A stretch of 58,019 nucleotides of DNA from Erysipelotrichaceae bacterium (lineage in GTDB: Bacteria > Bacillota_I > Bacilli_A > Erysipelotrichales > Erysipelotrichaceae): positions 1 to 58,019 of the forward strand of contig JAFULQ010000016.1 of assembly GCA_017473265.1 (NCBI GenBank). Direction: 5' to 3'. The position numbers and the translations under genes are program-made. Positions 1-7,257 of this stretch are shown piece by piece (positions within the stretch are counted from its first letter, which is position 1; each line of letters begins with the position of its first letter). The notes under the pieces were generated by a model that had not been told where the DNA came from, did no database searches, and saw nothing but the letters and a program-made list of their open reading frames with translations.

Positions 1-63
1 AAGCGCATCCAAAAATACTATTTAAGTTTAGATAACAAACAGCAATCTTATGCGATGGCCTAA
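1..63 (+). CDS. 3' end of an unidentified gene (partial)
   Basis: Frame 1 is open from the window edge to a TAA at 61-63, giving a 20-residue C-terminal tail that ends in SYAMA. A strong hairpin follows at once, as expected at the end of a gene. The tail is too short to assign a family. It could also be a chance open frame, since only 60 bases are visible. Confidence 0.4.
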   Translation, partial: KRIQKYYLSLDNKQQSYAMA

Positions 64-68
64 GAAAA

Positions 69-93
69 GATGCCTTACATTGCGTAAGGCATC
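69..93. terminator. Hairpin terminator after the first partial gene
   Basis: A perfect 10-bp stem (GATGCCTTAC at 69-78, GTAAGGCATC at 84-93) with a 5-nt loop. The minus-strand reading is followed by TTTTCTT; the plus-strand reading by a weaker T-rich stretch. The rest of 94-228 shows only a small CTGTC/GACAG hairpin near 114-130 and no convincing gene. Confidence 0.7.
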
Positions 94-228
94 CAATATC
101 TTTATTTATTTCCACTGTCTACTTGACAGGGAGCTGATCATATCTCAAGGAGCTTTTTTATGTCTTTTTTGTAATTGTGGTAGGAATTTTCTCTTTTTCT
201 GGCGAATAAAAGAGTAGGAGGGATTGGT

Positions 229-303
229 ATGAGAGTTACTATGAAGTTTCAATTTTGTAGGTATTGGTGTGAAAAGAGAGGAGAAGGCGTATGGAAAAGA
301 TAA
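229..303 (+). CDS. Possible 24-aa leader peptide overlapping the next gene
   Basis: ATG at 229 follows a good AGGAGG at 216-221. The frame runs 24 codons to TAA at 301-303 and overlaps the start of the next gene (291) in another frame. The peptide is basic and aromatic-rich (contains FCRYWCEKR). It could couple translation into the next gene or simply be chance. No family is recognised. Confidence 0.3.
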   Translation: MRVTMKFQFCRYWCEKRGEGVWKR

Positions 304-629
304 TGGAGTATTTATTGGAGAAAATGGATTGGGAAGATAATGATAAGATTGATGTTATTTACTTAATTGATAAAGTAAAAGCGATTTTACTGAATGATGA
401 GCAAACAAAGCTGTATATTAAAAACCTAATAGATTCTAAGTTGGATAGTAAAATGTCGAATAAGTATATTGATGTTGCTTTGCACAATATTAAGACATCT
501 GAATTGTCTACTTTATTGCGTATTTCTGAGATGGAAGCAAAGTATAAAAGAGAAACTATGTCATTTACAGTTTTGGAATATGAAAAACTTAGGAATGTTG
601 GGGCTATGTATATTGATAGATGTAGATAA
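291..629 (+). CDS. Hypothetical protein, 112 aa
   Basis: I do not recognise this protein. It is acidic in its first third (MDWEDNDKID), predicted mostly helical, and has no signal peptide or membrane segment, so it is probably cytoplasmic. The start is preceded by GAGAGGAGAAGG at a normal distance. The next gene begins ten bases after its stop, so the two are probably co-transcribed. Composition is AT-rich, like the surface/pilus cluster downstream. Its position suggests accessory-region cargo, but nothing in the sequence gives a function. Confidence 0.6.
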   Translation: MEKIMEYLLEKMDWEDNDKIDVIYLIDKVKAILLNDEQTKLYIKNLIDSKLDSKMSNKYIDVALHNIKTSELSTLLRISEMEAKYKRETMSFTVLEYEKLRNVGAMYIDRCR

Positions 630-639
630 TGAGGGGTGA

Positions 640-1140
640 ATGATGCAGCGTCTTAAGGATTTGATTTATGATAGAGATATGTCTAGTGATGAGAAGTATG
701 ATTATCTTTTATCATTAATGCATAAGTTAGATGGGAGATTTGAATTAGAAGTTGATGGGCAATTTGTGTACGTGCCACATCAAATAGATAGTTCTTTACA
801 TGGTGGAGTCATTACTATTCAACATAATGGGGGAAGAGATGGCACTCCGTTGGTAAACAAAATTACTAGAAATATGTTAGATGAGAAAGTGGGTAGGGTT
901 ATTTGCAAAAGGTTAAACTATATTGATGATGTGATTGCTAAGAAGGTTTTTTATGATCGACAGATATTAAGAAGAGATGTTCGTTATATTAAAAAGAAAT
1001 ATAGATTAGGTAGTACAGGATACTATTCTTTGTTGAATGATGTGAAGAATATCTTGATTGAGTTTATGTGTTTTAACATATCAATTGATACAATTTGCAT
1101 GTTAGAGAAACATGAACAACAAAATGGTTGGTATTGCTAG
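640..1140 (+). CDS. Hypothetical protein, 166 aa
   Basis: Unrecognised, soluble-looking protein. The central part (about residues 35-75) is strand-rich with a GGVITIQHNGG segment; the second half is basic (RRDVRYIKKKYR) and then hydrophobic. It starts with two Met codons after GAGGGGTGA, ten bases behind the previous gene, so the pair forms a small operon. About 80 bases after its stop a new promoter and terminator-like hairpin appear, so it is probably transcribed separately from the surface-protein genes. Function unknown. Confidence 0.6.
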   Translation: MMQRLKDLIYDRDMSSDEKYDYLLSLMHKLDGRFELEVDGQFVYVPHQIDSSLHGGVITIQHNGGRDGTPLVNKITRNMLDEKVGRVICKRLNYIDDVIAKKVFYDRQILRRDVRYIKKKYRLGSTGYYSLLNDVKNILIEFMCFNISIDTICMLEKHEQQNGWYC

Positions 1141-1161
1141 AAAATAATGTGTCTTGAATCT

Positions 1162-1192
1162 TTTTGTGCACAGGCACAAAAGCCATGATAAT
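1162..1192 (+). promoter_or_regulatory. Promoter with overlapping palindrome before the surface/pilus cluster
   Basis: TTGTGC (1164-1169), a 17-bp spacer and GATAAT (1187-1192) form a plausible sigma-A promoter. A perfect palindrome TTTTGTGC-ACAG-GCACAAAA (1162-1181) covers the -35 box and looks like an operator. Together with the hairpin at 1221-1253 it suggests controlled expression of the 1284 and 2297 genes. Confidence 0.5.
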
Positions 1193-1220
1193 ATGTTAAC
1201 GTAATAAAAAAGAATAAGAG

Positions 1221-1253
1221 AACTCGATGTATTAGATATCGAGTTTTTCTTTT
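1221..1253 (+). terminator. Intrinsic terminator or attenuator before the Ig-like protein gene
   Basis: Stem AACTCGAT (1221-1228) with ATCGAGTT (1238-1245), followed by TTTCTTTTG. It lies downstream of the promoter at 1164-1192 and about 30 bases before the start at 1284. It may therefore attenuate that transcript rather than only end the upstream operon. Confidence 0.65.
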
Positions 1254-1283
1254 GTTGGATGGTTTGAAAGGAAGATTGTGTCT

Positions 1284-2276
1284 ATGGGAATTAAAAGTTT
1301 GAGTAAAATGGGTTGGATAAAAGTGGTTGGTATTAGTAGTGTAATTATGGTTTCTATAGCAGGCGGTATGAATATATATTTTGAAAATAATAAAGTAAAT
1401 AAGGAGGATAAGGCTGAGTCAAAAGCATCATTTTCATTAATAAGCAAGGAAGTTGAAATGGAATATGGAGAGTTGGTATCGGTGGATCCACAGGATTATG
1501 TCAAAGAGTGTACAAATGAAGTGATGAATATGCTTGAGGTAGATTTATATAAAGTTATGGAAAATGGAACTTCTATTGAAAAAATAGATGGTAATAAAAA
1601 GATGTTGGATGTTGGAATTTATTACTTAGTTTTTACTCATAATGAAGAGAAAAAAGAAGTAAAAATAAATGTGGTCGATACACAAGCTCCAGTAATTACA
1701 TTGAAAAAAGAGGAAGTTGAATTGCAGTATGGGAAAAAATGGAATCCTCATATGTATGTGGATTCTGTTAAAGATTGTGTGGATGGTGATTTAGATTATG
1801 TGGTTGAAGGAGAAGTGAATAGTAACAAAGCTGGAATATATGAAATTAATTACAAGGCTGTAGATAAAAATGGTTGTGTATCTAAAGAAGCGTTGAAAGT
1901 TGTAGTTCATGATAAAGAAGTAGTCAGATATGATAATGTTTCTCATAAAGAGGAGTATATAAATCCTGAAGATGGAAAAGTAGACCCAGATTATGATAAG
2001 AATGCTGGATCATCTGGAACAAAAAAAGAGGAAAGCGCAAATGAAAAAGAGGTATTAAAACCGTGGACAGTTGATGAGGTTCCTACTGAGAGAAAGGGTG
2101 ATGGTGATATGGCTTTTAAAACTAAGGAAGAGGCGCTACAATGGGCGAGTAATCAGATTGGTGATGAAAATAGTCAATGGTATGGTTGTAAATTTATGGT
2201 GTCACAAATCCAAAAGTATGGACAGCAAAGGTTGCCTAATGATCCGTGGGCAGTGACTTTTATTTTAGTTAATTAA
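1284..2276 (+). CDS. Membrane-anchored surface protein with two DUF5011-like Ig domains
   Basis: An N-terminal hydrophobic helix (about residues 10-30) anchors the protein with its bulk outside the cell. Two Ig-like domains of the DUF5011 type follow: roughly residues 45-135 and 135-215. The second opens with VDTQAPVITL and has the usual YxVDxVxDxVDGDL and GxYxINYKAVDKNG elements. The C-terminal third is charged and low in complexity, then ends in a small segment with KEEALQWASNQIG. No LPXTG is seen. I prefer ATG at 1284 because AAAGGA is nine bases upstream; a GTG two codons earlier sits too close to it. The secreted protein at 2297 follows in the same direction. Likely an adhesin or stalk component; partner unknown. 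Confidence 0.7.
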   Translation: MGIKSLSKMGWIKVVGISSVIMVSIAGGMNIYFENNKVNKEDKAESKASFSLISKEVEMEYGELVSVDPQDYVKECTNEVMNMLEVDLYKVMENGTSIEKIDGNKKMLDVGIYYLVFTHNEEKKEVKINVVDTQAPVITLKKEEVELQYGKKWNPHMYVDSVKDCVDGDLDYVVEGEVNSNKAGIYEINYKAVDKNGCVSKEALKVVVHDKEVVRYDNVSHKEEYINPEDGKVDPDYDKNAGSSGTKKEESANEKEVLKPWTVDEVPTERKGDGDMAFKTKEEALQWASNQIGDENSQWYGCKFMVSQIQKYGQQRLPNDPWAVTFILVN

Positions 2277-2296
2277 CTATATGAAGGAGGGAAAAT

Positions 2297-5200
2297 ATGA
2301 AAGGAAAGATACTTGTTTTTCTAATAGCGGTACATGTATTTACTTTTCTGTTGGGATATTATCAAAGTGTTAAGATTTTTGCTGAAGCATCTTATCCAAA
2401 AGTGCCTGAGTATTTTAATGAATCTGCAATTAATACAAGGGATGAAAGGGGGTATTTGCATTTTAACGAAACTTCAGCAAGACTTAATGGAGAGAGAGTT
2501 ATTGCGTATTCAGAAGAGATTGGAGAAAACAGTAACAAAGGTAAATATTTTGAAGTGGCAACAATAAAGCCCATTTTTAATTCTGCAACAAATACATATT
2601 CAATTACTGTTTATTTCTATGTTGTAAAATGGCCAGGTAATAAGCCTAATGGTGGTGCTAGTGCAAATTATGGATATTGTTATCCGGATAAATATCTATA
2701 TGTAGATGTCTTTGATGGAGATGTTATTGAGTATACGGAAAATAATCCTAATGTAGATGGTGATTTGGTTGCTAGTGGTGTAATGAATAATCATCGAATT
2801 GATAATAATAGCGATGCGGGAAACCGCATTTTTTTACAAGGTGTTTATAGGGTTGATAGTGTTACTCTGACAGGATTGTCTGCTGGCAATTATGTTTTGC
2901 GTTTATGGGATAATAATGAGGGAGCATCTAATGCAATGAATTGCGGTGGATTGTTGGGTTATCATGAATTAATTTTAACTCCAGATTTTCCAGAATATGC
3001 TATTCAGTATGATTATCAAGGTGGAAGTTTGCCTAGCGGGAAAGTAAATCCAAAAGGGTATTCTAAAGAAGATACGGTTAATATTATTTCTCCTGAAAAG
3101 AACGGTCACACTTTTGTAGGATGGAATGAAATATTACAAACTACTGATTGGAGAAAAGGAAGAGTAACAAAGTCTACAGGAAGAGCGGCTCCAGATAGTT
3201 CATATAAGAATGCAATCTATAGTGATTTTTTGCGAGTAGAAGCTGGGGTGACGTATTCATTAAAGAATATTGGTGATAGTAAAGTTGATGTTCATTTTTT
3301 TGATATGAATATGAATGTTAAGGAAAGTGAATATTTTGATTCATCAACTAAAACAACTTTTACACCATCAGAAACAAGATATGTGAGATTTTGTTTTGCT
3401 CGAGGGCATAGTAGCAATTCGCCAGGTGCTTTGCAAATAGTATCATTCAAACAACCTGGAGTAACTATACCAGCTGGTTCTACTGGGAACAGAAAGTATA
3501 TAGCTAATTGGACGGCAAGTAAAATAAAATTAACATTGAATCCAAATGGAGGTAGTGGTGGCACCAAAAATGTTTGGTATTACTATGGTATTAATAAGTT
3601 CTATAGCAATGAGGCATGTACAACACAAATTTCTACTATTATTAGACCAACAAGAACTGGATATGATTATGTACATTATTATGGTGATGGAACTTGTGGT
3701 GGAAATAATGGTGAACGATATATAGCATATGATGGTGTTGAGTTTGCATCAGATTTATGTACGGATATTTATAAAGACGCTACATTGTATGCTAAATGGA
3801 ATCCCCAAAACAACATTTCATATAAAGTGAATCATTATCTTATGGATACGGATGGAAATTATCAATTACAAGCAACTGAAAACAAAACAGGAACAACGGA
3901 TTCATTAGTTACTCCAACGAAAAAAGACTATGGAGTTGGAATCCAATTTAATGCGAAGAAAAGTACACCATTGCCTGTGGTAATTAAAGGAGATCATTCA
4001 ACAGTCATTAATTACTACTATGAAAGAATTAAATATACGATTACATTAAATAAATCGAATGGTATTGATAATGTTACAGGCGATGGAACTTATTATTATG
4101 GTAAAAATGTTGCTATTAATGCTACAGTGAAAAGAGGATATCAATGGCAAAAATGGAGTAGTAATACAAACTATTTGCCAGGTAGTACAAATCAATTGTA
4201 TTCGTTCAATATGCCGGCTAATAATGTCACATTGTTGGCAACTGCAGAGGTTATTCCATATAACATAACGTATATTCCAAGTGGAGGAATTATGCCAAGT
4301 ACGTATGTAAAAGTGTATACCGTTGAGGATGAAGTAAAATTGCCTACGATTAAGAAAGAAGGATATGTTTTTATAGGATGGTATGATAATAAAGGTTTTA
4401 ATGGAAATGTTATTGAAAAGATAGAAAAAGGGACTATTGGTGATAAACAGTATTTTGCTAAATTTGTACCTATTACATATATTGTTGAGTATCATGGCAA
4501 TGGAAATACAAGTGGTTCAATGGAACCTTCTGTGCATGTTTATGATCAGCTAAAAGAATTGAATAGGAGCACTTATAAAAAAGTGAATAGTAGTTTTGTT
4601 GGTTGGAATACTGAAGCGGATGGATCTGGTGTTTGGTATAAAGACGGGCAAGAAGTTGTAAATTTAACAAATCAACAAGGTGATATTATTCGATTGTATG
4701 CTCAATATAATTCGAGTAATTATGTTGTTAATTTTGATTCGAATGGTGGATTACCTCCAAGTTTTACAACAATAGAACAAGTATTCGGAGAACCATTAAA
4801 GAAATTACCTACGACATCTTTTAATGGTTATGAGTTTGACGGTTGGTATAGTTCTAAAACTGGAGGAACAAAGATATCAGTAGATACAGTTCCTACGGAA
4901 AATACTACGTATTATGCTCATTGGAAAGTGATTCCTCCGAATGTTGTAGCCAACAAGAAATACTATTATCAAAATACGACAGTTACAGTCGATATGTTAA
5001 TACAAAATGCAACCGCTAATGATTGCGTAGATGGTAACATTTCTAACCAAATAATTGTTAGTAAGGTAGTATACCCAAATGGTACAGTTGTTCATTATCC
5101 AACAGTTATTGATACAACAAATGTAGGGGATATTTCTGTTGAATATAAGGTTACGAATAAAAGAGGAGCATCGGCAGTAACGGTAAATACGGTTACTATT

Positions 5201-5410
5201 ATTGCTAAAGGAAATCAAAGTGATAACTTATCAAAAACATCTAGCGTATATTCTCGATTTATTGCAGATTTAGCATTAGATGATGGAAAAAATGCCAAAG
5301 AAACATTGAATTCAAAGTCTATATGGAATTTGGAAGAATATAAAACTAAACTAGAGAAAGCACTGTCAAATAATCGTCCATTGGAAGAGTATGAATATAT
5401 TAATAGATAA
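2297..5410 (+). CDS. Large secreted protein with InlB-type (Flg_new) repeats
   Basis: 1037 aa with an N-terminal signal peptide (ILVFLIAVHVFTFLLGYY, cleavage near residue 30). The first 230 residues form an unassigned domain. Several Listeria-Bacteroides/InlB B-type repeats follow, recognisable by a V/I-x-Y/F-D/N-x-N/Q-GG start and an F-x-GW ending (GHTFVGW, GYVFIGWY, SSFVGWNT, GYEFDGWY), each closing with an A-x-W/Y/F strand. A MucBP-like stretch lies near residues 510-570 (VNHYLMDTDGNY), and a DUF5011-like domain near 870-965 (ATANDCVDGNIS-type). There is no LPXTG, terminal membrane helix or other visible cell-wall anchor, so it may be released or held by the neighbouring pilus. Strong AAGGAGGG RBS, 20 bases after the previous gene. 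Predicted adhesin. Confidence 0.75.
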   Translation: MKGKILVFLIAVHVFTFLLGYYQSVKIFAEASYPKVPEYFNESAINTRDERGYLHFNETSARLNGERVIAYSEEIGENSNKGKYFEVATIKPIFNSATNTYSITVYFYVVKWPGNKPNGGASANYGYCYPDKYLYVDVFDGDVIEYTENNPNVDGDLVASGVMNNHRIDNNSDAGNRIFLQGVYRVDSVTLTGLSAGNYVLRLWDNNEGASNAMNCGGLLGYHELILTPDFPEYAIQYDYQGGSLPSGKVNPKGYSKEDTVNIISPEKNGHTFVGWNEILQTTDWRKGRVTKSTGRAAPDSSYKNAIYSDFLRVEAGVTYSLKNIGDSKVDVHFFDMNMNVKESEYFDSSTKTTFTPSETRYVRFCFARGHSSNSPGALQIVSFKQPGVTIPAGSTGNRKYIANWTASKIKLTLNPNGGSGGTKNVWYYYGINKFYSNEACTTQISTIIRPTRTGYDYVHYYGDGTCGGNNGERYIAYDGVEFASDLCTDIYKDATLYAKWNPQNNISYKVNHYLMDTDGNYQLQATENKTGTTDSLVTPTKKDYGVGIQFNAKKSTPLPVVIKGDHSTVINYYYERIKYTITLNKSNGIDNVTGDGTYYYGKNVAINATVKRGYQWQKWSSNTNYLPGSTNQLYSFNMPANNVTLLATAEVIPYNITYIPSGGIMPSTYVKVYTVEDEVKLPTIKKEGYVFIGWYDNKGFNGNVIEKIEKGTIGDKQYFAKFVPITYIVEYHGNGNTSGSMEPSVHVYDQLKELNRSTYKKVNSSFVGWNTEADGSGVWYKDGQEVVNLTNQQGDIIRLYAQYNSSNYVVNFDSNGGLPPSFTTIEQVFGEPLKKLPTTSFNGYEFDGWYSSKTGGTKISVDTVPTENTTYYAHWKVIPPNVVANKKYYYQNTTVTVDMLIQNATANDCVDGNISNQIIVSKVVYPNGTVVHYPTVIDTTNVGDISVEYKVTNKRGASAVTVNTVTIIAKGNQSDNLSKTSSVYSRFIADLALDDGKNAKETLNSKSIWNLEEYKTKLEKALSNNRPLEEYEYINR

Positions 5411-5430
5411 GAACAAAGATGAATTTATGA

Positions 5431-5463
5431 AGAAGCATGAATGTGAATGCTTCTTTTTGTTTT
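5431..5463 (+). terminator. Terminator between the surface protein and the pilin gene
   Basis: Stem AGAAGCAT (5431-5438) with ATGCTTCT (5447-5454), then TTTTGTTTT. It separates transcription of the large surface protein from the pilus operon starting at 5520. Confidence 0.8.
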
Positions 5464-5519
5464 AGCAAATCCAAAGCAAGTCTTTGTTTTTGTATAGATA
5501 ATGAAAAGGAGGTGAAAAT

Positions 5520-5705
5520 ATGAAAGAAATTATTAGTGAATACATCTGGGTTGCAATTTGCATCTTAGCTGGAATTGCTGTAATTGTATTTGTTCCTGAT
5601 TTTGTATCAACAGTGTTTGGCTACTTAGAAACAATGGTAACAGAGTTTTCTAGTGAAGTGTCTGAATGGGTGGGACAAATCCAATTACCTACAACAGGTT
5701 CATAA
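5520..5705 (+). CDS. Small Flp/Tad-like pilin ending in LPTTG, 61 aa
   Basis: Predicted major pilin of the following Tad-like system. It begins directly with MKEIISEYIW and has a single hydrophobic helix (about residues 9-30), then a short amphipathic tail. The EY pair resembles the Glu-Tyr of Flp pilins, but there is no leader or cleavage Gly, so it looks leaderless. The last six residues are LPTTGS, an exact LPXTG sortase motif but without the usual hydrophobic tail. The N-terminus recurs in the 8876 (MKDIFTEYIW) and 9022 (MKDFISKYLW) proteins. The RBS AAAGGAGGTGAAAAT is near perfect, fitting high expression. A terminator precedes it and a hairpin follows. Assignment as a pilin rests on size, helix and context. 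Confidence 0.6.
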   Translation: MKEIISEYIWVAICILAGIAVIVFVPDFVSTVFGYLETMVTEFSSEVSEWVGQIQLPTTGS

Positions 5706-5711
5706 TTTTAA

Positions 5712-5737
5712 AGGGACTCTCTAAAAATGAGGGTCCT
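5712..5737 (+). other. mRNA hairpin after the pilin gene
   Basis: AGGGACTCTC (5712-5721) pairs with GAGGGTCCT (5729-5737) with one bulged G and a 7-nt AU loop. No T-run follows, so it is more likely a 3'-end stabiliser or partial attenuator. It could raise pilin mRNA above that of the machinery genes behind it. Confidence 0.45.
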
Positions 5738-5763
5738 AATATTATATAGGAATGGTGATATAT

Positions 5764-6174
5764 ATGAAAATCATAGTGAGAATATTTGGTCTTAGTGTCA
5801 TGTTGTTTTATGTAATACTAATTTTTTTGCAAATGATTGACTACAACATTAGACGAGATGAGTTAAATCAGTGTATTTCTATGGCAATGACAAGTACTCA
5901 AATTATTATGATGGAAAACATTGAAGATCAAATTTTAGGAACAAATAATTGTAGGAAAAAAATAACATCGAACAAAGAATATCTAGATGAATTTAAAAAC
6001 AATTTTCATGTGTTGACATCAACAAATACCGATTACAAAATCCACGTTTATGCAATTGACTATACAACTGGATTATTGTCAATTGGTGTTGAGGGTCAGT
6101 TTTTAACATTAAATGGAATTAAAAAAAAGTTTAATAGTCGAAAGACCTCTGTAATTGATGTGTTACATGAATAG
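5764..6174 (+). CDS. TadE/TadG-like pseudopilin, 136 aa
   Basis: One N-terminal hydrophobic helix (IFGLSVMLFYVILIFLQM), then a mixed region from about residue 30 that ends in beta-strand-rich sequence (YKIHVYAIDYTTGLLSIGV). This layout is that of the minor pseudopilins encoded in Tad loci. An ATG four codons earlier exists, but GGTGAT lies at the right distance from 5764. The ATPase gene follows 12 bases later. No prepilin-peptidase site is visible. The family is inferred from architecture and neighbours, not from a strong motif. Confidence 0.55.
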   Translation: MKIIVRIFGLSVMLFYVILIFLQMIDYNIRRDELNQCISMAMTSTQIIMMENIEDQILGTNNCRKKITSNKEYLDEFKNNFHVLTSTNTDYKIHVYAIDYTTGLLSIGVEGQFLTLNGIKKKFNSRKTSVIDVLHE

Positions 6175-6186
6175 AAAGGAAAGTAG

Positions 6187-7257
6187 ATGATGGACACAAT
6201 TAAAATACCAATAAATGATGAGACTTTTGGAAAATTATATCCATATATTATTGATGATTTGATAACCGATATCCGTTGGAATGGACGATTCTTAATGATA
6301 GAACATCTAACAAAGGGATATATGAAAACAGATGATGTATTATCTGAAGAATGGTTAAGTATTTTGACAAAGAATATAGCGACAAGCAATGATTTAAACT
6401 TTAATCCGACACAACCATCTTTGGATGCTTCTACTGATGATTTGCGATTTCATGTGTATCATCCGTCTATAACTGGTGAAAATAAAACGATTTTATCGAT
6501 AAGAAAAACACCAGCTGTTGCTCGAATTACTGAAGAAAGTTTCATTGAAACAAATTATGGCGATTTACTTTTGTTGAGATTGCTTAATTTACTAATTACG
6601 TCGAAATGCAGTGGATTTGTTATTGGGGAAACAGGAGCTGGGAAAACAGAACTTATTAAATTATTAGCTAAATTTATACCAGATCATGAAGTGTGCTTAA
6701 CTGTAGAAGATACGTTTGAATTGCGTTTACCTGTTATTTATCCAAACAAAAATATTAATTCTATTAAAGTGGATAAGTTCTATTCATATGAAAAAGCAAT
6801 AAGAGATGCATTGCGTTCTTTAGTAAAGTATCTGTTTTTAGCTGAAGCAAGAGGAAGAGAAATTACTCGAATTGTAGAAGGAGCATCCACTGGATGTTCG
6901 GTTTGGACAACTATTCATGCAGATAATACATGGGAAGTAATAAGTCGCGTAAAAGATATGACTGGAACAGATAAAGATGGTAATGATTATGAAAATAGAA
7001 TTTATACATTTTTTGATTGCGCTATTAAAGTTAAAAAGATGGTTAAAAAAGGTTCCATTCGAAGAATTGATCAAATATGTTTTTTTGAAAGAACAAACGA
7101 GAAGAATCAAGTAATTGTTTTTTATAAAGACGGCAAATATACAGGGAATAAAATACCCAAAAGTATTTTAGATAGATTTAATGAATGTGAACAGTTTGAA
7201 TCGTTTAAGAAATTGTGGAAAGCAACATTTGGAGGTGACTTAAGTGCAGAAAAATAG
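6187..7257 (+). CDS. CpaF/TadA-type secretion ATPase
   Basis: Cytoplasmic hexameric ATPase of the VirB11/PilT/CpaF superfamily, expected to power assembly of the pilin. Walker A GETGAGKT is at residues 147-154, the Walker B region KYLFLAEARG at about 214-223, and the His box TTIHADN at 241-247. The N-terminal domain (1-110) is shorter than in typical CpaF, and there is no receiver-like domain. The Walker B segment is diverged: the usual R-P-D before the hydrophobic run is replaced by LVK, and GEVRG by AEARG. Its end overlaps the GTG start of the platform gene by 14 bases. Family confident; exact pilus subtype less so. Confidence 0.85.
   Translation: MMDTIKIPINDETFGKLYPYIIDDLITDIRWNGRFLMIEHLTKGYMKTDDVLSEEWLSILTKNIATSNDLNFNPTQPSLDASTDDLRFHVYHPSITGENKTILSIRKTPAVARITEESFIETNYGDLLLLRLLNLLITSKCSGFVIGETGAGKTELIKLLAKFIPDHEVCLTVEDTFELRLPVIYPNKNINSIKVDKFYSYEKAIRDALRSLVKYLFLAEARGREITRIVEGASTGCSVWTTIHADNTWEVISRVKDMTGTDKDGNDYENRIYTFFDCAIKVKKMVKKGSIRRIDQICFFERTNEKNQVIVFYKDGKYTGNKIPKSILDRFNECEQFESFKKLWKATFGGDLSAEK

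Noticed and set aside
1232-1447. Minus-strand open frame over the start of the Ig-like protein
   Set aside because: Overlaps a clearly coding gene, has no RBS and low-complexity hydrophobic translation; a shadow frame.
2297-5410. Search for LPXTG or a membrane anchor in the large repeat protein
   Set aside because: None was found at the C-terminus (ends EEYEYINR), so no sortase anchoring is claimed for this protein.
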